From a virus: a stretch of 64,000 nt of DNA. The DNA lies in IMG/VR virus record IMGVR_UViG_3300046536_000256, positions 124,001 through 188,000 of that record. One strand, given 5' to 3'. Below, piece by piece: positions 33,501 to 43,133 of this stretch (position 1 is its first letter; every line of letters begins with the position of its first letter). Below the pieces are notes generated by a model. It saw nothing but the letters and a program-made list of their open reading frames with translations, was not told the DNA's origin and did no database searches. The position numbers were made by a program, and so were the translations under genes.

Positions 33501-36135
33501 TGAAATGGCCCTCGAGCACACAAACTGAGTTGAGGTAGCTTTCGTTCACTTGATTCAGGAACAGGAGTTCGTTCGCAGTCATGGTCAGTTTCCCCATGTT
33601 GGCAAACGGCATGATCGCAAAGTAACGACGATCAAACCCCAGATGAATCGGATCCGTGTCCAACCACCAGAGGTACGGCGCCACAGTTTCCCGGATCGAC
33701 TGCTCCGTGAACAACGTAGTGTCGTTAGCGCGCGGTGGGGGAACAATGACACGGTTGATCAGACCGTTGACGATGGCGTTCATTAAAGGACTGAACAGCA
33801 TGTACTTGTCTTGCAGGTTTGGAATGACGGGAACACCAGGACCGGTAGGCTGAACGGGCTCAGTCTCGCCAGCGTTGGTCGCCGGTTTCGGCAACCACAG
33901 GGTCATGTAGTCGCTAACGCGTTGGTCGGTCGCCCGGCTGCGGTCATACAAAGGGAAGTTGGTGTACGGCTCGACATACTTAATCGGGCAGTAAACGTGC
34001 TTCACCATGTACGGCTTGCCGTTGAGTTGGTTCCAGAGGTCGTCCGGCACTTCTCTTTCAGCACGAGGAACCTCGTCGGTGGGATAAAGGGCTCCATTGA
34101 TAACCGTGCGAGTAACTCGATCGCTACGCAAGTTATAACGACCAAAACGCCCAATGACACCACCTTCAACAAAGCCCAGCTCAGTTTCGAACTTAGGCGT
34201 CTGCATGTCGCTATGTATCCCATGGGCTCTCACCGTGATCATTTGCGGACCATCGACGATGAACTCTTTGTTGATGATGTAACAGTACTTGTCCTTGTAC
34301 AACCAGTCAACGTGGTCCACCAACGGATGGCCGTTCAACCACACGTCCACTTGAGCGAAACTCATCGGGAAGATCAAACCGCCTTCCTCGTAAAGCTCAG
34401 TCAAAGCAAACGACAAACCGTGATCGATGTGGTCCAACTCAAACTGGTACGCCAAGCACGCAAGGTTGGTCAGGACAATACCACGGTAGTTAACCTTGTC
34501 CAAGCCAGTCCAGTGAATGGTTCCGTCCACCAGGGTGTAGACCGTGTCATCCCCTGTAACGTCGACCATCTCCCCAACCAATTGATTCAGGTCAATGTTC
34601 CACGGTTGTTTGTAGACACGGAAGTCATACTCAGGATCAAGCACAACGTCATCTTTCGTCACAACGTAGTCGAGCTTACGCCCGGCTTCCCCCAACACGA
34701 ACTCCACCATGACACACAGTGGATTGAACGGACTGTAGTACATCTCGCTCTTACGGTTGTGGACTTCCAGCAACTGACCGGATGCGTCGTATTCCCAGGC
34801 CGAGAACGTCTTGCGGTAAGTAGACGGAACAACCACACCCCGACCCCCTTCCACAAAGGAAACCCGTACCGGGGTTTCGCTCACCACCCGCGTTGCTGCG
34901 TTGTAACCCAGCGCCAGCGATGCGTTCTCACGGCTTACAGCAGGATACTGGGTGCGCGCCAGCGTCATCACTATCCCGCTCTCCAGCCCTTGTGCCGTCC
35001 ACTCAGGAACCGTAGCCCGGTCACCTGTCATTGCTCGCACAATCCCCTCGTCGTCGAAACGATACAGGTACTTGATACGCTGGTGTTCATTTGGCCACGG
35101 GTATTCCCAGTCAGTCTCCCGCACCAACACCATGACCCTGACCTTGGAAGTGTCAGCCAAGTCAGCCAGGTAGTTACCCGCATTACGGATTGCTTCGTCA
35201 GCAACTGCCACGTCAACATGGGTCAATTGACGGACCGTGGTCTCATCGTTGCGATGAATGTACAACCCACGCATGTTCGGTCCGATCACGTAGTAGTCGT
35301 TGTCATCGAAGTAACGAAGGGTAAAGTCGTCTTGACGTTTCGGTGGATGCAGAATCAACTTCCGCTTCAGGTCCATGTCGGAGTAGTAATCCTTCAAGTC
35401 CTTGTAAGCGTAGCGTTCTACCCGGATAACCGTTGGGTCATGCCAGAACTCCACCAAGTCACCCGCTTGAAGCCCCGGAATAGCATTTGGAGGGCCATCA
35501 AAGTACACACCGTTATACAGCACACCAGTGAACCCAGGCTTGCCCTTAAACAGGCTGTAGCGAGCCGTGAAGACCGACAGCTCAGCTGTACTTTCGTACG
35601 TCATGGTTTCGTAGGTGTACGGGTTGTTCAAGTCCGACAACGCCAAGTCACCGAAGTCTACGGGAATGCTCGGAGTAAAGCAACGGAAGAAGAACTCATC
35701 CGTTTTCGGTACCGGGAAGCCTTTGGTCTTTTGCAAAGCAATCAAGACCAGCCCGTCGTAGGTGATCATCACCCAGGCGTTCGAACGGCTAAACTGGAAA
35801 CCCTTGGTGTTGTACAAATCGAGTTGCATCCCTCGAACCTTGCACAGCGCACCCAGGTTTACCCAGCGGTCCAGCGGATTGCGATACAGCACGTTGTTGC
35901 GGAAGTTCCAGAACCCAGGATGCAAGCCTCCAGCACTGAAGATGTGGAAGAAGGTATTGACCTTAGGCAACGCCCGCCACTTCCCCATGTAGTTGTAGTT
36001 CATGGAGACCCCGTAGTCGTCAGTGACCCGAACCAGCTTCACTTGATACTGGTGGTTCTCTTCCGGGTTACCCCACAGGTTGCTCTCTGCGTACTGAACA
36101 ACCGGGTTATTACTGTCGTAAACGGTCGTCGTCAT
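33478..36135 (-). CDS. Large virion structural protein, 885 residues
   Basis: ATG at 36133-36135 with AAGGACTATG spacing. The protein is beta-rich, with many Tyr, Asp, Trp and Val and repeated VxGD/NG turns, typical of large phage baseplate or neck proteins. It has no signal peptide or enzyme motif. It shares a 23-base overlap with the following gene, so the two are co-translated. Position near the terminase and sheath supports a tail or head-completion role by synteny with phiKZ; the exact part is unknown. Confidence 0.72.
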   Translation of the reverse strand: MTTTVYDSNNPVVQYAESNLWGNPEENHQYQVKLVRVTDDYGVSMNYNYMGKWRALPKVNTFFHIFSAGGLHPGFWNFRNNVLYRNPLDRWVNLGALCKVRGMQLDLYNTKGFQFSRSNAWVMITYDGLVLIALQKTKGFPVPKTDEFFFRCFTPSIPVDFGDLALSDLNNPYTYETMTYESTAELSVFTARYSLFKGKPGFTGVLYNGVYFDGPPNAIPGLQAGDLVEFWHDPTVIRVERYAYKDLKDYYSDMDLKRKLILHPPKRQDDFTLRYFDDNDYYVIGPNMRGLYIHRNDETTVRQLTHVDVAVADEAIRNAGNYLADLADTSKVRVMVLVRETDWEYPWPNEHQRIKYLYRFDDEGIVRAMTGDRATVPEWTAQGLESGIVMTLARTQYPAVSRENASLALGYNAATRVVSETPVRVSFVEGGRGVVVPSTYRKTFSAWEYDASGQLLEVHNRKSEMYYSPFNPLCVMVEFVLGEAGRKLDYVVTKDDVVLDPEYDFRVYKQPWNIDLNQLVGEMVDVTGDDTVYTLVDGTIHWTGLDKVNYRGIVLTNLACLAYQFELDHIDHGLSFALTELYEEGGLIFPMSFAQVDVWLNGHPLVDHVDWLYKDKYCYIINKEFIVDGPQMITVRAHGIHSDMQTPKFETELGFVEGGVIGRFGRYNLRSDRVTRTVINGALYPTDEVPRAEREVPDDLWNQLNGKPYMVKHVYCPIKYVEPYTNFPLYDRSRATDQRVSDYMTLWLPKPATNAGETEPVQPTGPGVPVIPNLQDKYMLFSPLMNAIVNGLINRVIVPPPRANDTTLFTEQSIRETVAPYLWWLDTDPIHLGFDRRYFAIMPFANMGKLTMTANELLFLNQVNESYLNSVCVLEGHFNVNNNVR

Positions 36136-36140
36136 AGTCC

Positions 36141-37019
36141 TTACCCATTGAGGTCGTAAGTGTATTCGATGTTCTTCTTGAAGGACTCCAAGGTGTTCTT
36201 GTTGTACTTCGGATCCATCGCGATAGCCAGAGGGCTCTTGCTCCAGGCATTAAAGGTGGCCGCGCCGTAGACGATTGCCGTGAACAGGCAAGGGGCTTCA
36301 GTTGAAGCGGCGATCACCTTAGGACCCAAGGCGGCAAAACCGATGGACCCAGCCATAGCGATCATGCTCTTCTGATCCAACACCTTCAGCTTGAACAGAA
36401 TCGGGTTGTCACGGATTGCACCCACCAAGTCAGACAAGGTGGTCATGCGTGGCAGCTCTTCAATGACACCCAGAATGTAATCCTTCTCGGTGCCGTAGAT
36501 GCTGCGGATCACGTTGACGCCGATGAAGACCATGTCGTCCGATGGGTTTTCCTGGAGGGTCAGGAAGAAGTACGCCAGCAAGACTTTAAGGGTCAAGCTT
36601 TCGTTCTTATCCAAACCAGCGCTCTGGACCATCTTCATCGACAGGGCTTCGGAGAACGCTTTGGTTGCCAATAGGCGGCAGTTCTTCAGCGGGGTCATGT
36701 AACCGTCGGCGACGTCCTGTTGCAAGAACGCGGCCAGACGACTCACGGTGATTTCGTTCGGGTGAGTTACTTGGTTACTTTTGTTGCGGTACGGACGCTC
36801 GTCATACACGGTAATCATTTCACGCGTATGACTTTGCATGGTGATCGGGAATGCGAAAATGGGGATCCGCAATTCGGTTTCGTTGGTGAGGCAGAAGACG
36901 TTTTTCTTCTTTGTCGGCGTCAGGTTTCGCGACATATGAAGGGTCTTAATGGTGTTCGCGACATCGTCCGTACTGCGATAGGGTTGCCCGACCGTAGTGT
37001 CATAAGCATTAATTAGCAT
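36141..37019 (-). CDS. Probable virion protein, 292 residues
   Basis: The ATG at 37017-37019 (MLINAYDTTVGQPYRS) has AAGGACACACCC upstream and is preferred over an earlier start at 37067 that has none. The sequence is helical with a hydrophobic middle (residues ~205-260, MAGSIGFAALG, FTAIVYGAATF) but no clear transmembrane helix. It is the first gene of the minus-strand virion operon and is divergent from the sheath gene. Role unknown. Confidence 0.7.
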   Translation of the reverse strand: MLINAYDTTVGQPYRSTDDVANTIKTLHMSRNLTPTKKKNVFCLTNETELRIPIFAFPITMQSHTREMITVYDERPYRNKSNQVTHPNEITVSRLAAFLQQDVADGYMTPLKNCRLLATKAFSEALSMKMVQSAGLDKNESLTLKVLLAYFFLTLQENPSDDMVFIGVNVIRSIYGTEKDYILGVIEELPRMTTLSDLVGAIRDNPILFKLKVLDQKSMIAMAGSIGFAALGPKVIAASTEAPCLFTAIVYGAATFNAWSKSPLAIAMDPKYNKNTLESFKKNIEYTYDLNG

Positions 37020-37124
37020 GGGTGTGTCCTTAAAAAAATACATGTTATGTGCCAGATGTATACGCACTGTACGGCCCTATAGTGGGTTGCATACGATTGC
37101 TCCAGTACACTTACGAGGTTCTCC
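37020..37124. promoter_or_regulatory. Divergent late-gene promoter region
   Basis: 105 bases between the divergent 292-residue gene and the sheath gene, with AT-rich TTAAAAAAATACATGTTATG on one side and GGCCCTATAGTG on the other. Promoters for both operons must lie here or just inside the neighbours. No individual element is clear. Confidence 0.4.
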
Positions 37125-39293
37125 ATGACCATCTTTAACAAAATTGTTCCGGGGAAAGTCAACAACCGGGGGATTAAGGATAACTCCATCCCCGACTATG
37201 CTGTTGCCTATCCTGTTTACCCGCTGCATGCGCCGGTCATCTCTCTCGTCACTCCGAAAGGTGAACTGGCGTCGGAGAAAGGCACGCAGTGGATCTCCAC
37301 CAGCGACTTCCCCGCCATGTTCGGCGACGTGATGGATTACAAGACTCCGTTCTACAACCCGACCTCTTTGCTGATCCAGCAATTGGCCCGTGGCGGTCAG
37401 TCGGTAATCGGTGTCCGTCGTCTGTCGGCGAACAACGAGATTGCGCGGGTCGCGCTTTCTGCTTTCGTTCAGCAAGTTGATGTCCAGGATTACGAGCGTG
37501 ACCTGTCGGGTCAGTTCAAGCGTGACGCGGCCGGTCTGAAAATCCCAACCGTGGGCAAGACCTACCCAGGTCTGAAAGTCGTGATTCGTCCCGACGACCA
37601 AGCCAAGACTAAAGGCTACGGCAAGTTGGAACACCGCGTTATCCCGGGTACCCCTGCTGTTGGTGAAACGCCAGCTGTTCCGGAAACCCTGGTTTACCCA
37701 CTGTTCGAACTGGCAGCTGGTGTGGGCGATGCTTACAACGCCGGCGGCGTCAACATGGGTGTGTCCAGCACTACCCTGAACTGGAAATCCATCTCGGCCT
37801 TCGTGAAAGCGACCGGTGTGTTCCCGTTCGACATGCGCATGTTCACTGATTCGGACGCAGGTGTCCGCACCTTCGCCAAAACCATCGAGAAGAAAGAAAC
37901 AGCTAGCTTCACGCTGTTCCCGACTGAAGCCGGTGGTGATCAGTACAGCGTTACTCGCGCTGTCGGTGCGTTCACTGGCACCAACGTCAACCGCAAGATC
38001 ATTCCGATTCCTCAGCCGTTCAAAGACGCTCACGTCTACGACGAAGACATCGACACGCTTTGCCAACTGATGTACATGGTTGAGAAAGACGTGAACGACA
38101 GCCTGGTTGAAGTGGGTGCTCGTCCGTACCAGCAGATGAACCCGTTCACCGCGACCAACCACGTTGGCGCTCCGTACTTCGCGATCCAAACCGACGACTC
38201 TACCCTCTGGGACATGAGCGGTGCGGTGAAGGCGCAGTTCGGTGTGAACCCGTTCTACCTGGCCAACGGCGACATTCCGACTGGTGTTACCCCGGTGACT
38301 GTTAACGACCCATTCGGTCTGTTGGCTGACACCAAGTTCCCGATGACCAATGGTCAGGCATGGGAAGTCACCAACCAGCTGATGGTTGCGGACCTGACGA
38401 CTTACGTCAACGGCGCCGAGATCAAGAACTACACCCGTAACCGCCAGTCGGTTTTCTGGGACGTGGGCTACAGCAAAGCAGTTAAGGACGTCGCTGAGCA
38501 ACTGCTCGGTCAGCGTAAAGACGTCTACTTCTTCGGCGATGCAACTGTCTGGGAACCAGGCGTGCCGAACCAGCTGGGCGACATCTACTCCCGCATGGCA
38601 TCCATGGTGGCTTCGCTGCGCCTGACGCCGGAATCGGAACAGTGGGGTACTCCAACCGTACGTGCGTCGATCAACCTGATCGAAGCCAAGCTGATCAACG
38701 AAGTGACCGGCGGCTACTTCTCCGGTAACCTCGACCTGGCGTACGCGTTCGCTCTGTTCGCCGGTAACAACAGCGGCATCATCACGGCTTCGGCGTCCCC
38801 GGACCATGGCGACAACCGCATCCTGCGCACCATGCACTCTCCGAACATCGAGTTCGAAGAAGACGACGTGGCGAACGACAACTTCGAAAACGGCGGCATC
38901 ACTCTGCGCCCTTACGACGTTGAGCAGCTGTATCGTCCGTGCGTCGTAACCGTGTACAACAACGTTGACTCCGTGTTGAAAGATGCGGTAACTGCGTTCC
39001 TGTGCATCTGCATGGAGAAGATCCTCCAGGACGAGTGGAACACCGTTTGTGGTGACACCTCGATCTCCGCTGCGAACTACGCTGCGCTGGTCAAAGATGG
39101 TGCCGAGCGTAAGTGCCGCGACCGCCTTGGCGGGCTGGTGAAGAACATCACTGTACAAACTTCCTACGACGAAACCCGTCCTGGCGGTCGTGCTGTGATG
39201 AACGCTGTCGTGAACGGCTACTTCAACAAGGGCAAGTACATGATGAACCTGGACCTGTTCGCCTACAACGAACAAGATCTGCCCACCGCTTAA
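37125..39293 (+). CDS. Contractile tail sheath protein
   Basis: 722 residues; ATG at 37125 with ACGAGGTTCTCC upstream. It starts MTIFNKIVPGKVNNRGIKDN. The length matches the phiKZ sheath (gp29, about 700 residues). It has the sheath pattern of a beta-rich N-terminal part with GV and SxxG turns, a variable middle, and a conserved C-terminal part (TVYNNVDSVLKDAVTAFLCI) with a strand-exchange end. It is followed after 11 bases by a tube-sized gene and is very Asn/Thr/Gly-rich, with highly biased codons typical of an abundant structural protein. It is on the opposite strand to the terminase, as in phiKZ. Confidence 0.82.
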   Translation: MTIFNKIVPGKVNNRGIKDNSIPDYAVAYPVYPLHAPVISLVTPKGELASEKGTQWISTSDFPAMFGDVMDYKTPFYNPTSLLIQQLARGGQSVIGVRRLSANNEIARVALSAFVQQVDVQDYERDLSGQFKRDAAGLKIPTVGKTYPGLKVVIRPDDQAKTKGYGKLEHRVIPGTPAVGETPAVPETLVYPLFELAAGVGDAYNAGGVNMGVSSTTLNWKSISAFVKATGVFPFDMRMFTDSDAGVRTFAKTIEKKETASFTLFPTEAGGDQYSVTRAVGAFTGTNVNRKIIPIPQPFKDAHVYDEDIDTLCQLMYMVEKDVNDSLVEVGARPYQQMNPFTATNHVGAPYFAIQTDDSTLWDMSGAVKAQFGVNPFYLANGDIPTGVTPVTVNDPFGLLADTKFPMTNGQAWEVTNQLMVADLTTYVNGAEIKNYTRNRQSVFWDVGYSKAVKDVAEQLLGQRKDVYFFGDATVWEPGVPNQLGDIYSRMASMVASLRLTPESEQWGTPTVRASINLIEAKLINEVTGGYFSGNLDLAYAFALFAGNNSGIITASASPDHGDNRILRTMHSPNIEFEEDDVANDNFENGGITLRPYDVEQLYRPCVVTVYNNVDSVLKDAVTAFLCICMEKILQDEWNTVCGDTSISAANYAALVKDGAERKCRDRLGGLVKNITVQTSYDETRPGGRAVMNAVVNGYFNKGKYMMNLDLFAYNEQDLPTA

Positions 39294-39304
39294 GGAGTTA
39301 ATTC

Positions 39305-40213
39305 ATGGCTACTACGAACTATCCGCATCGTGATGCGGACACGCTGCTTCCCCAGAGCGATGCCTTTGTCCAGGCGCTGGACCTGTCGAAACGTCCCGTC
39401 ATCAACGCCGAATCTGGCGGTATGTACGGTTGGGCTGGCAACGTCTTCGAGTACATCAGTGCTCAGCCCCACGTTTCGCAACAAAGCTGGTGCATCCTGC
39501 TCAGCACCCCGGCCATGTTCTCCCGCCTCCCAGGTGGTGATCGTCTGCATGCTCTGTGCAAGGCGTTCTTCGAGAACCGCTCGCAGTCCTTCGAAGGTCT
39601 GCAAGATCGTACCGAACACGCCTTCGGGCGTATGGAATGGACTGGCCACGTCATGTCCATCCCTACCGGTGCGACCCGTACCCTGGGTAGCGTGACTCAC
39701 ACCGTGATCGACGTTGAAGGTGAATCTTTCACCAAGATGCTGAAGATCTGGGGTCAGTGGGGTGTGATGGATCCGGAGATCATGAACGCCAAGTTGGTGA
39801 TTCTGTCGGATCCGGGCGACATGCTGCTGGACGAAGTATCGGCTGCGGCTTGCTACTTCGAACCAACCCGCAACATGCGCGACATCGCTCACGCCGCGAT
39901 CTGCGTAGGTATGATGCCTAACGGTACCGTACCGATCGAGCTGAAGCGTAACAAAGCGGAAGAGAACACCATCCGTACCATTCAGATGGAGTTCACCGGT
40001 GTTGTTGAATTCGACACCTTGGCTGTGAAGCAAATCGCTCGCGAAATGCTGGCACTGCTGCCGCTGTACAACCCTGATGCAATCGATGCGCCGGAAGGCT
40101 TCAAGTCCCGCACTTCGACTCTGGAAGGTCTGACCAACGCTGGTACCATCGAGCGTATGACCACTCAGAAGGCCACTGTGGCCAACACTGCTACCGGCCA
40201 GTACATGGGCTAA
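39305..40213 (+). CDS. Tail tube protein
   Basis: 302 residues, 11 bases after the sheath stop with AAGGAGTTAATTC upstream. A tube protein directly downstream of the sheath is the standard order in myoviruses, and the length agrees with phiKZ gp30. The protein has alternating beta-strands (WTGHVMSIPT, VTHTVIDVEGESFTKML) as expected of the tube barrel. The tube is made of stacked hexamers enclosed by the sheath. Codon use is strongly biased, consistent with high expression. Confidence 0.78.
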   Translation: MATTNYPHRDADTLLPQSDAFVQALDLSKRPVINAESGGMYGWAGNVFEYISAQPHVSQQSWCILLSTPAMFSRLPGGDRLHALCKAFFENRSQSFEGLQDRTEHAFGRMEWTGHVMSIPTGATRTLGSVTHTVIDVEGESFTKMLKIWGQWGVMDPEIMNAKLVILSDPGDMLLDEVSAAACYFEPTRNMRDIAHAAICVGMMPNGTVPIELKRNKAEENTIRTIQMEFTGVVEFDTLAVKQIAREMLALLPLYNPDAIDAPEGFKSRTSTLEGLTNAGTIERMTTQKATVANTATGQYMG

Positions 40214-40225
40214 GTAACAGGCACA

Positions 40226-40277
40226 AATATTCCCCTTACCCCACACTCCTTTTGGAAGTGTGGGGTAAGGGGGTATT
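40226..40277. terminator. Very long bidirectional terminator
   Basis: Inverted repeat in which AATATTCCCCTTACCCCACA pairs with TGTGGGGTAAGGGGGTATTT, around a short CTCCTTTTGG loop. It lies between the converging tube gene and the 145-residue gene; the plus strand continues TTT and the minus strand continues into the tube stop. It shares the CCCCTTACCC core with the terminator at 28117. Confidence 0.85.
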
Positions 40278-40296
40278 TCGCCGCTTGGGTAAAGCG

Positions 40297-40734
40297 TTAG
40301 GTCCGTTTAGGGTCTCTACGGTCTTCAGTGAACAACACCCCGCGAATGCACGTAAGCGCGTAGTTGTTCTTCAGCACCACCTGCCTGAATACTTCCAGGT
40401 CTTTTGAGTGGGACTTATTTTTGCCTTCAGTCGGGTTAGCCCGCATGATAAAGCGATAAACTTGTTGGTCAGTGTACCAGCCTGGGAAGACGATCTCCCA
40501 CCCATCTGCTTTGCGCAGTATGTTGGGATACTCCAGACTCCAATCCCTGGTAATTCTGACACAACCGGCGTAGATCCCCAACGTGTAGGTGAAGACCATG
40601 CCGTTAGAAGTCCTTTCGACGAGGTAAGAGAACCCTCGACTTTCCATAACCCGTTGGATGATCAGAATGGTTAGCACACCGTAGATAATCACGAGCGCCA
40701 TGTTCATTGCGATATCGTACGTGGTATTGGACAT
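40297..40734 (-). CDS. Small membrane protein
   Basis: 145 residues; ATG at 40732-40734. The N-terminus contains one hydrophobic segment (MALVIIYGVLTILIIQRVM, about residues 11-29) predicted to span the membrane, followed by a basic, soluble domain (~115 residues) with a Cys-containing centre and a charged helix KNKSHSKDLEVFRQVV. A single-pass inner-membrane protein with a cytoplasmic or periplasmic domain; a superinfection or lysis role is a guess. Confidence 0.7.
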   Translation of the reverse strand: MSNTTYDIAMNMALVIIYGVLTILIIQRVMESRGFSYLVERTSNGMVFTYTLGIYAGCVRITRDWSLEYPNILRKADGWEIVFPGWYTDQQVYRFIMRANPTEGKNKSHSKDLEVFRQVVLKNNYALTCIRGVLFTEDRRDPKRT

Positions 40735-40743
40735 ATGGGCCTC

Positions 40744-41484
40744 CTAAGCGAATATGTGCTTAGCGTTTTGGTGGATTAGGTTTCGGATGAGTTCTTGGTT
40801 TTCGGCGATTACGTTGAACTTATGAATTTCCTCTCGATAGACCTCCTTGGCACCCGAGGACACTGCATTCCAAATAGTGCCCTTGTATCCATATCTTGCG
40901 GTGAATTTTTCCGCCAACGCTCCTACCCATTCTTCAATGTTGATGGGCTCATCATTATCAACGGCGCTTGGGTCTTTGTTTGCTTTAACAAAGACGGTTA
41001 CCAGCTTGGCTGGATTGGGGTACACCACGTCTGTTAAGGTTCTGACGTTGTGTACGAGTATGGTAATGCGGGTTCGGTCCGACAGCTTCATGCTGTGCGG
41101 ATAGACAGGTCGACAGCTTCGGCTGATAAACCGCTCATCCACCGGATTAAAGAATCCGAGAGCATGTTGCTTAAGGAACGAGTAGGTTAACCCCGGGGAG
41201 ACTTCGTAAGGGAAATCATCCGAGTAAGCATGCCCGGTCTCCATTAGAAAGATGATCGCGTAAGCAATCGCTAACTCGTCTTGGGTCAAGTCTTGCTTGA
41301 TCGAAAGCCGTCGAGTAAGCCGTATAGCATTAATTAAAAAGATGTGGTCATAATCACCTTGCTTGCATTCCCGCAAGTGCTGGAATATGGCGATAATGAA
41401 GTTCATCGGCAAGTAAGGCCCGGTGATAGCCAGTAGTTCCGAGAACGCATTGAAGTCCTTTCGATCGGCACTGGTTATGGGCAT
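40744..41484 (-). CDS. Unknown 246-residue early-region protein
   Basis: The ATG at 41482-41484 (MPITSADRKDFNAF) has GTAGGAGATACACC upstream and is preferred; a longer frame runs upstream through a poly-A tract, with no ribosome site. It is a helical protein with basic patches and several His and Arg. No motif identified. It sits 9 bases before the membrane protein gene, so the two are probably co-expressed. Confidence 0.7.
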   Translation of the reverse strand: MPITSADRKDFNAFSELLAITGPYLPMNFIIAIFQHLRECKQGDYDHIFLINAIRLTRRLSIKQDLTQDELAIAYAIIFLMETGHAYSDDFPYEVSPGLTYSFLKQHALGFFNPVDERFISRSCRPVYPHSMKLSDRTRITILVHNVRTLTDVVYPNPAKLVTVFVKANKDPSAVDNDEPINIEEWVGALAEKFTARYGYKGTIWNAVSSGAKEVYREEIHKFNVIAENQELIRNLIHQNAKHIFA

Positions 41485-41525
41485 GGTGTATCTCCTACAA
41501 AAAAAAAATAAAAGGAAAAGGGTGT

Positions 41526-41542
41526 GGGGCGATAACCGCCCC
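41526..41542 (-). terminator. Terminator after the secreted-protein gene
   Basis: GGGGCG / CGCCCC hairpin; the minus strand continues ACACCCTTTTCCTTTTATTTTT (T-rich), so it works on the transcript ending at 41549. A read-through tract of A's precedes the next gene. Confidence 0.75.
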
Positions 41543-41548
41543 AACCAC

Positions 41549-41998
41549 TTAATCCACAACGGTCATATTTTCGAACAGTTGGTAATCGTCAAACTTCGAC
41601 CGGAGTGACTTTGGGTCACAGGTTTCGTAAGACGTTTCAACGCCGCCCTGCATGATTTGAAAGGAACCAGACTTGGTTCCTTGCTTGTCAGTGTAAGTAA
41701 CGTTGTAGAACTTTTCCCCGTCCGTAACATAAAGCTCACGATTGAGGATGCCTTCTTCACGCGACATCTGTGCAGAGGTGCCTAAGTTGGTGCCACGCTT
41801 CATGATGGTCAACTCGGGCATGTCGATGTTCAGCCCGTACGACAGGATGAAGACATCGGTTGTTGGGTTATGTTCGACCAACACGTGTTTCCCGCTAGGC
41901 AGGTCGCAGGTGAAAATCACTTCATTGCTACCAGCTTGTGCTTGAACACTACCCAGCATCAACGACACCAGTACGAACAGGGCTGTTACATACTTCAT
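41549..41998 (-). CDS. Secreted or periplasmic protein of unknown role
   Basis: 149 residues. A clear Sec signal peptide is visible: MKYVTALFVLVSLMLGSVQA followed by QAGSNEV, with cleavage expected after the first or second Ala-Gln-Ala. The mature part is about 127 residues, beta-rich with two Cys (CDLP near residue 31, CDPK near residue 128) that could form a disulfide. It overlaps the next upstream gene by the ATGA junction. A role at the envelope (receptor modification or superinfection block) is possible. Confidence 0.75.
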   Translation of the reverse strand: MKYVTALFVLVSLMLGSVQAQAGSNEVIFTCDLPSGKHVLVEHNPTTDVFILSYGLNIDMPELTIMKRGTNLGTSAQMSREEGILNRELYVTDGEKFYNVTYTDKQGTKSGSFQIMQGGVETSYETCDPKSLRSKFDDYQLFENMTVVD

Positions 41999-42327
41999 GC
42001 TGCTACTCCTAGATTATTAAATTCAATACCAAACTGGAAAGCCTTCTTGTGTTGGAAGAATTCACCAGTCAGTTTCTTAACGGAACCGAAAGTACGTTCA
42101 GACGGGGTGATGTAAACAGCACCAGTCCTCCAGAAACCATCGGGGTCTTGACGTGGGATAACAAAGCCTACAGCCTTGCCACCTTTAACGAACACGTACA
42201 GCTCGTGGAAGTGACGAATCCAAGAACTGACGTCGCCCAACCAACGGTCCTTTTTGGACTCGTCGATCAGCCACTGGTCCGCTTCTTCGCCACGCCTAAT
42301 GAAGCCAACTTCAGTCTTGTATTCCAT
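41995..42327 (-). CDS. Unknown 110-residue early protein
   Basis: ATG at 42325-42327 with AAGGAGATGCGCA upstream, following the early promoter at 42373. Mixed alpha/beta sequence: HFHELYVFVKGGKAVGFVIP followed by VYITPSERTFGSVKKLTGEF. The order of strands followed by a TPSERxxGxxKxL helix brings the acetyl-CoA loop of small GNAT acetyltransferases to mind, but the protein is too short for a full GNAT fold and no catalytic residues are clear. Its stop overlaps the secreted protein's start. Confidence 0.65.
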   Translation of the reverse strand: MEYKTEVGFIRRGEEADQWLIDESKKDRWLGDVSSWIRHFHELYVFVKGGKAVGFVIPRQDPDGFWRTGAVYITPSERTFGSVKKLTGEFFQHKKAFQFGIEFNNLGVAA

Positions 42328-42372
42328 TGCGCATCTCCTTGCACGGAAAGATTTGTATTACTTAACTCCCCA

Positions 42373-42380
42373 GTGATATA
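42373..42380 (-). promoter_or_regulatory. Early promoter (TATATCAC)
   Basis: TATATCAC on the minus strand with upstream ATCTCAGGCC, 46 bases before the ATG at 42327. It would drive the 110-residue, secreted-protein and perhaps following genes. Confidence 0.7.
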
Positions 42381-42432
42381 GGCCTGAGATCGAATGTAAG
42401 TTAAATTTGTGGAAACAAATAAAGCGCTGTGA

Positions 42433-42465
42433 ATAACCTCCTACCCGTAATGGGTAGGAGGTTAT
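42433..42465 (-). terminator. Hairpin terminator
   Basis: ATAACCTCCTACCC / GGGTAGGAGGTTAT perfect 14-base stem, just past the 203-residue gene stop at 42479. It separates that transcript from the promoter at 42373. Confidence 0.85.
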
Positions 42466-42478
42466 ATGCTTTATCTGA

Positions 42479-43090
42479 TTAGCCCATGTGAGGCTGAGGT
42501 TTGAAACCAGTCAGGTTAGCGTACATGCGCCCTTCGTGTTCTTCCACCACGGAGTTCTCGCTGTAGCGGAAAGGACCGCGGTGTGCGTGGCCAAACAGCT
42601 CAGCTTCTTCAGCCCGTTCCAGGGTACGAGTTTTCACTCGACGATGGACAGCCATCACACGTTCCAATTTGTCCATGTGGTGACCGATGTTTTCCGAGAT
42701 GTTGTGCTGGTTGACCACGCGGGTAAGGATCTCCAGCGTGATCAGATCGCCGATCATGGCACCGATGAAGAAGTCCAGAGACTCCGGCGCATGCACATCG
42801 AGGGCGAATGGACCATGGCCCAGTGCATTCGTTTCGCACATTGCCACAACACCTACACGGGTGCCGACCATGATGATGCGCCGCCCGTCTTCAGTTTGCG
42901 ACTTGCCCACTTCGCCAATCGCCAGCGGGTGATGGATGATAGCGAAGATGTATTTTTCACCTTCATCTTCCACTACCCAATCTTCACTGAATGGAGTGAA
43001 GTCCAGGATCTTGGTCAGGGTGTTAGTGAACGCATCTTCCAGCGCTTGTTCGTTTGCAGCAGCTTGTTGTACAGCGGTCAAATCGTTCAT
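42479..43090 (-). CDS. Unknown 203-residue protein
   Basis: ATG at 43088-43090. The N-terminal ~30 residues are Gln/Ala-rich; the middle has a beta-rich core (YIFAIIHHPLAIGEVG, RIIMVGTRVGVVAMCET) and a His-rich stretch (NISENIGHHMDKLE). The C-terminal third is helical, with basic residues. Two His in IHHP and two in GHHM may bind metal, but this is not established. Third of the operon downstream of the promoter at 43577. Confidence 0.65.
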   Translation of the reverse strand: MNDLTAVQQAAANEQALEDAFTNTLTKILDFTPFSEDWVVEDEGEKYIFAIIHHPLAIGEVGKSQTEDGRRIIMVGTRVGVVAMCETNALGHGPFALDVHAPESLDFFIGAMIGDLITLEILTRVVNQHNISENIGHHMDKLERVMAVHRRVKTRTLERAEEAELFGHAHRGPFRYSENSVVEEHEGRMYANLTGFKPQPHMG

Positions 43091-43133
43091 TGTTTCAAAT
43101 CCTTGTACAAGAGTGTAAGAGTGTTAGGGAGGA

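Noticed and set aside
33811-36159. 782-codon open frame on the plus strand
   Set aside because: Antisense to the 885-residue virion protein, with His/Val/Arg-rich unlikely protein composition.
37077-39275. 732-codon open frame on the minus strand
   Set aside because: Antisense to the sheath gene; the plus frame has a ribosome site, biased codons and sheath-like composition.
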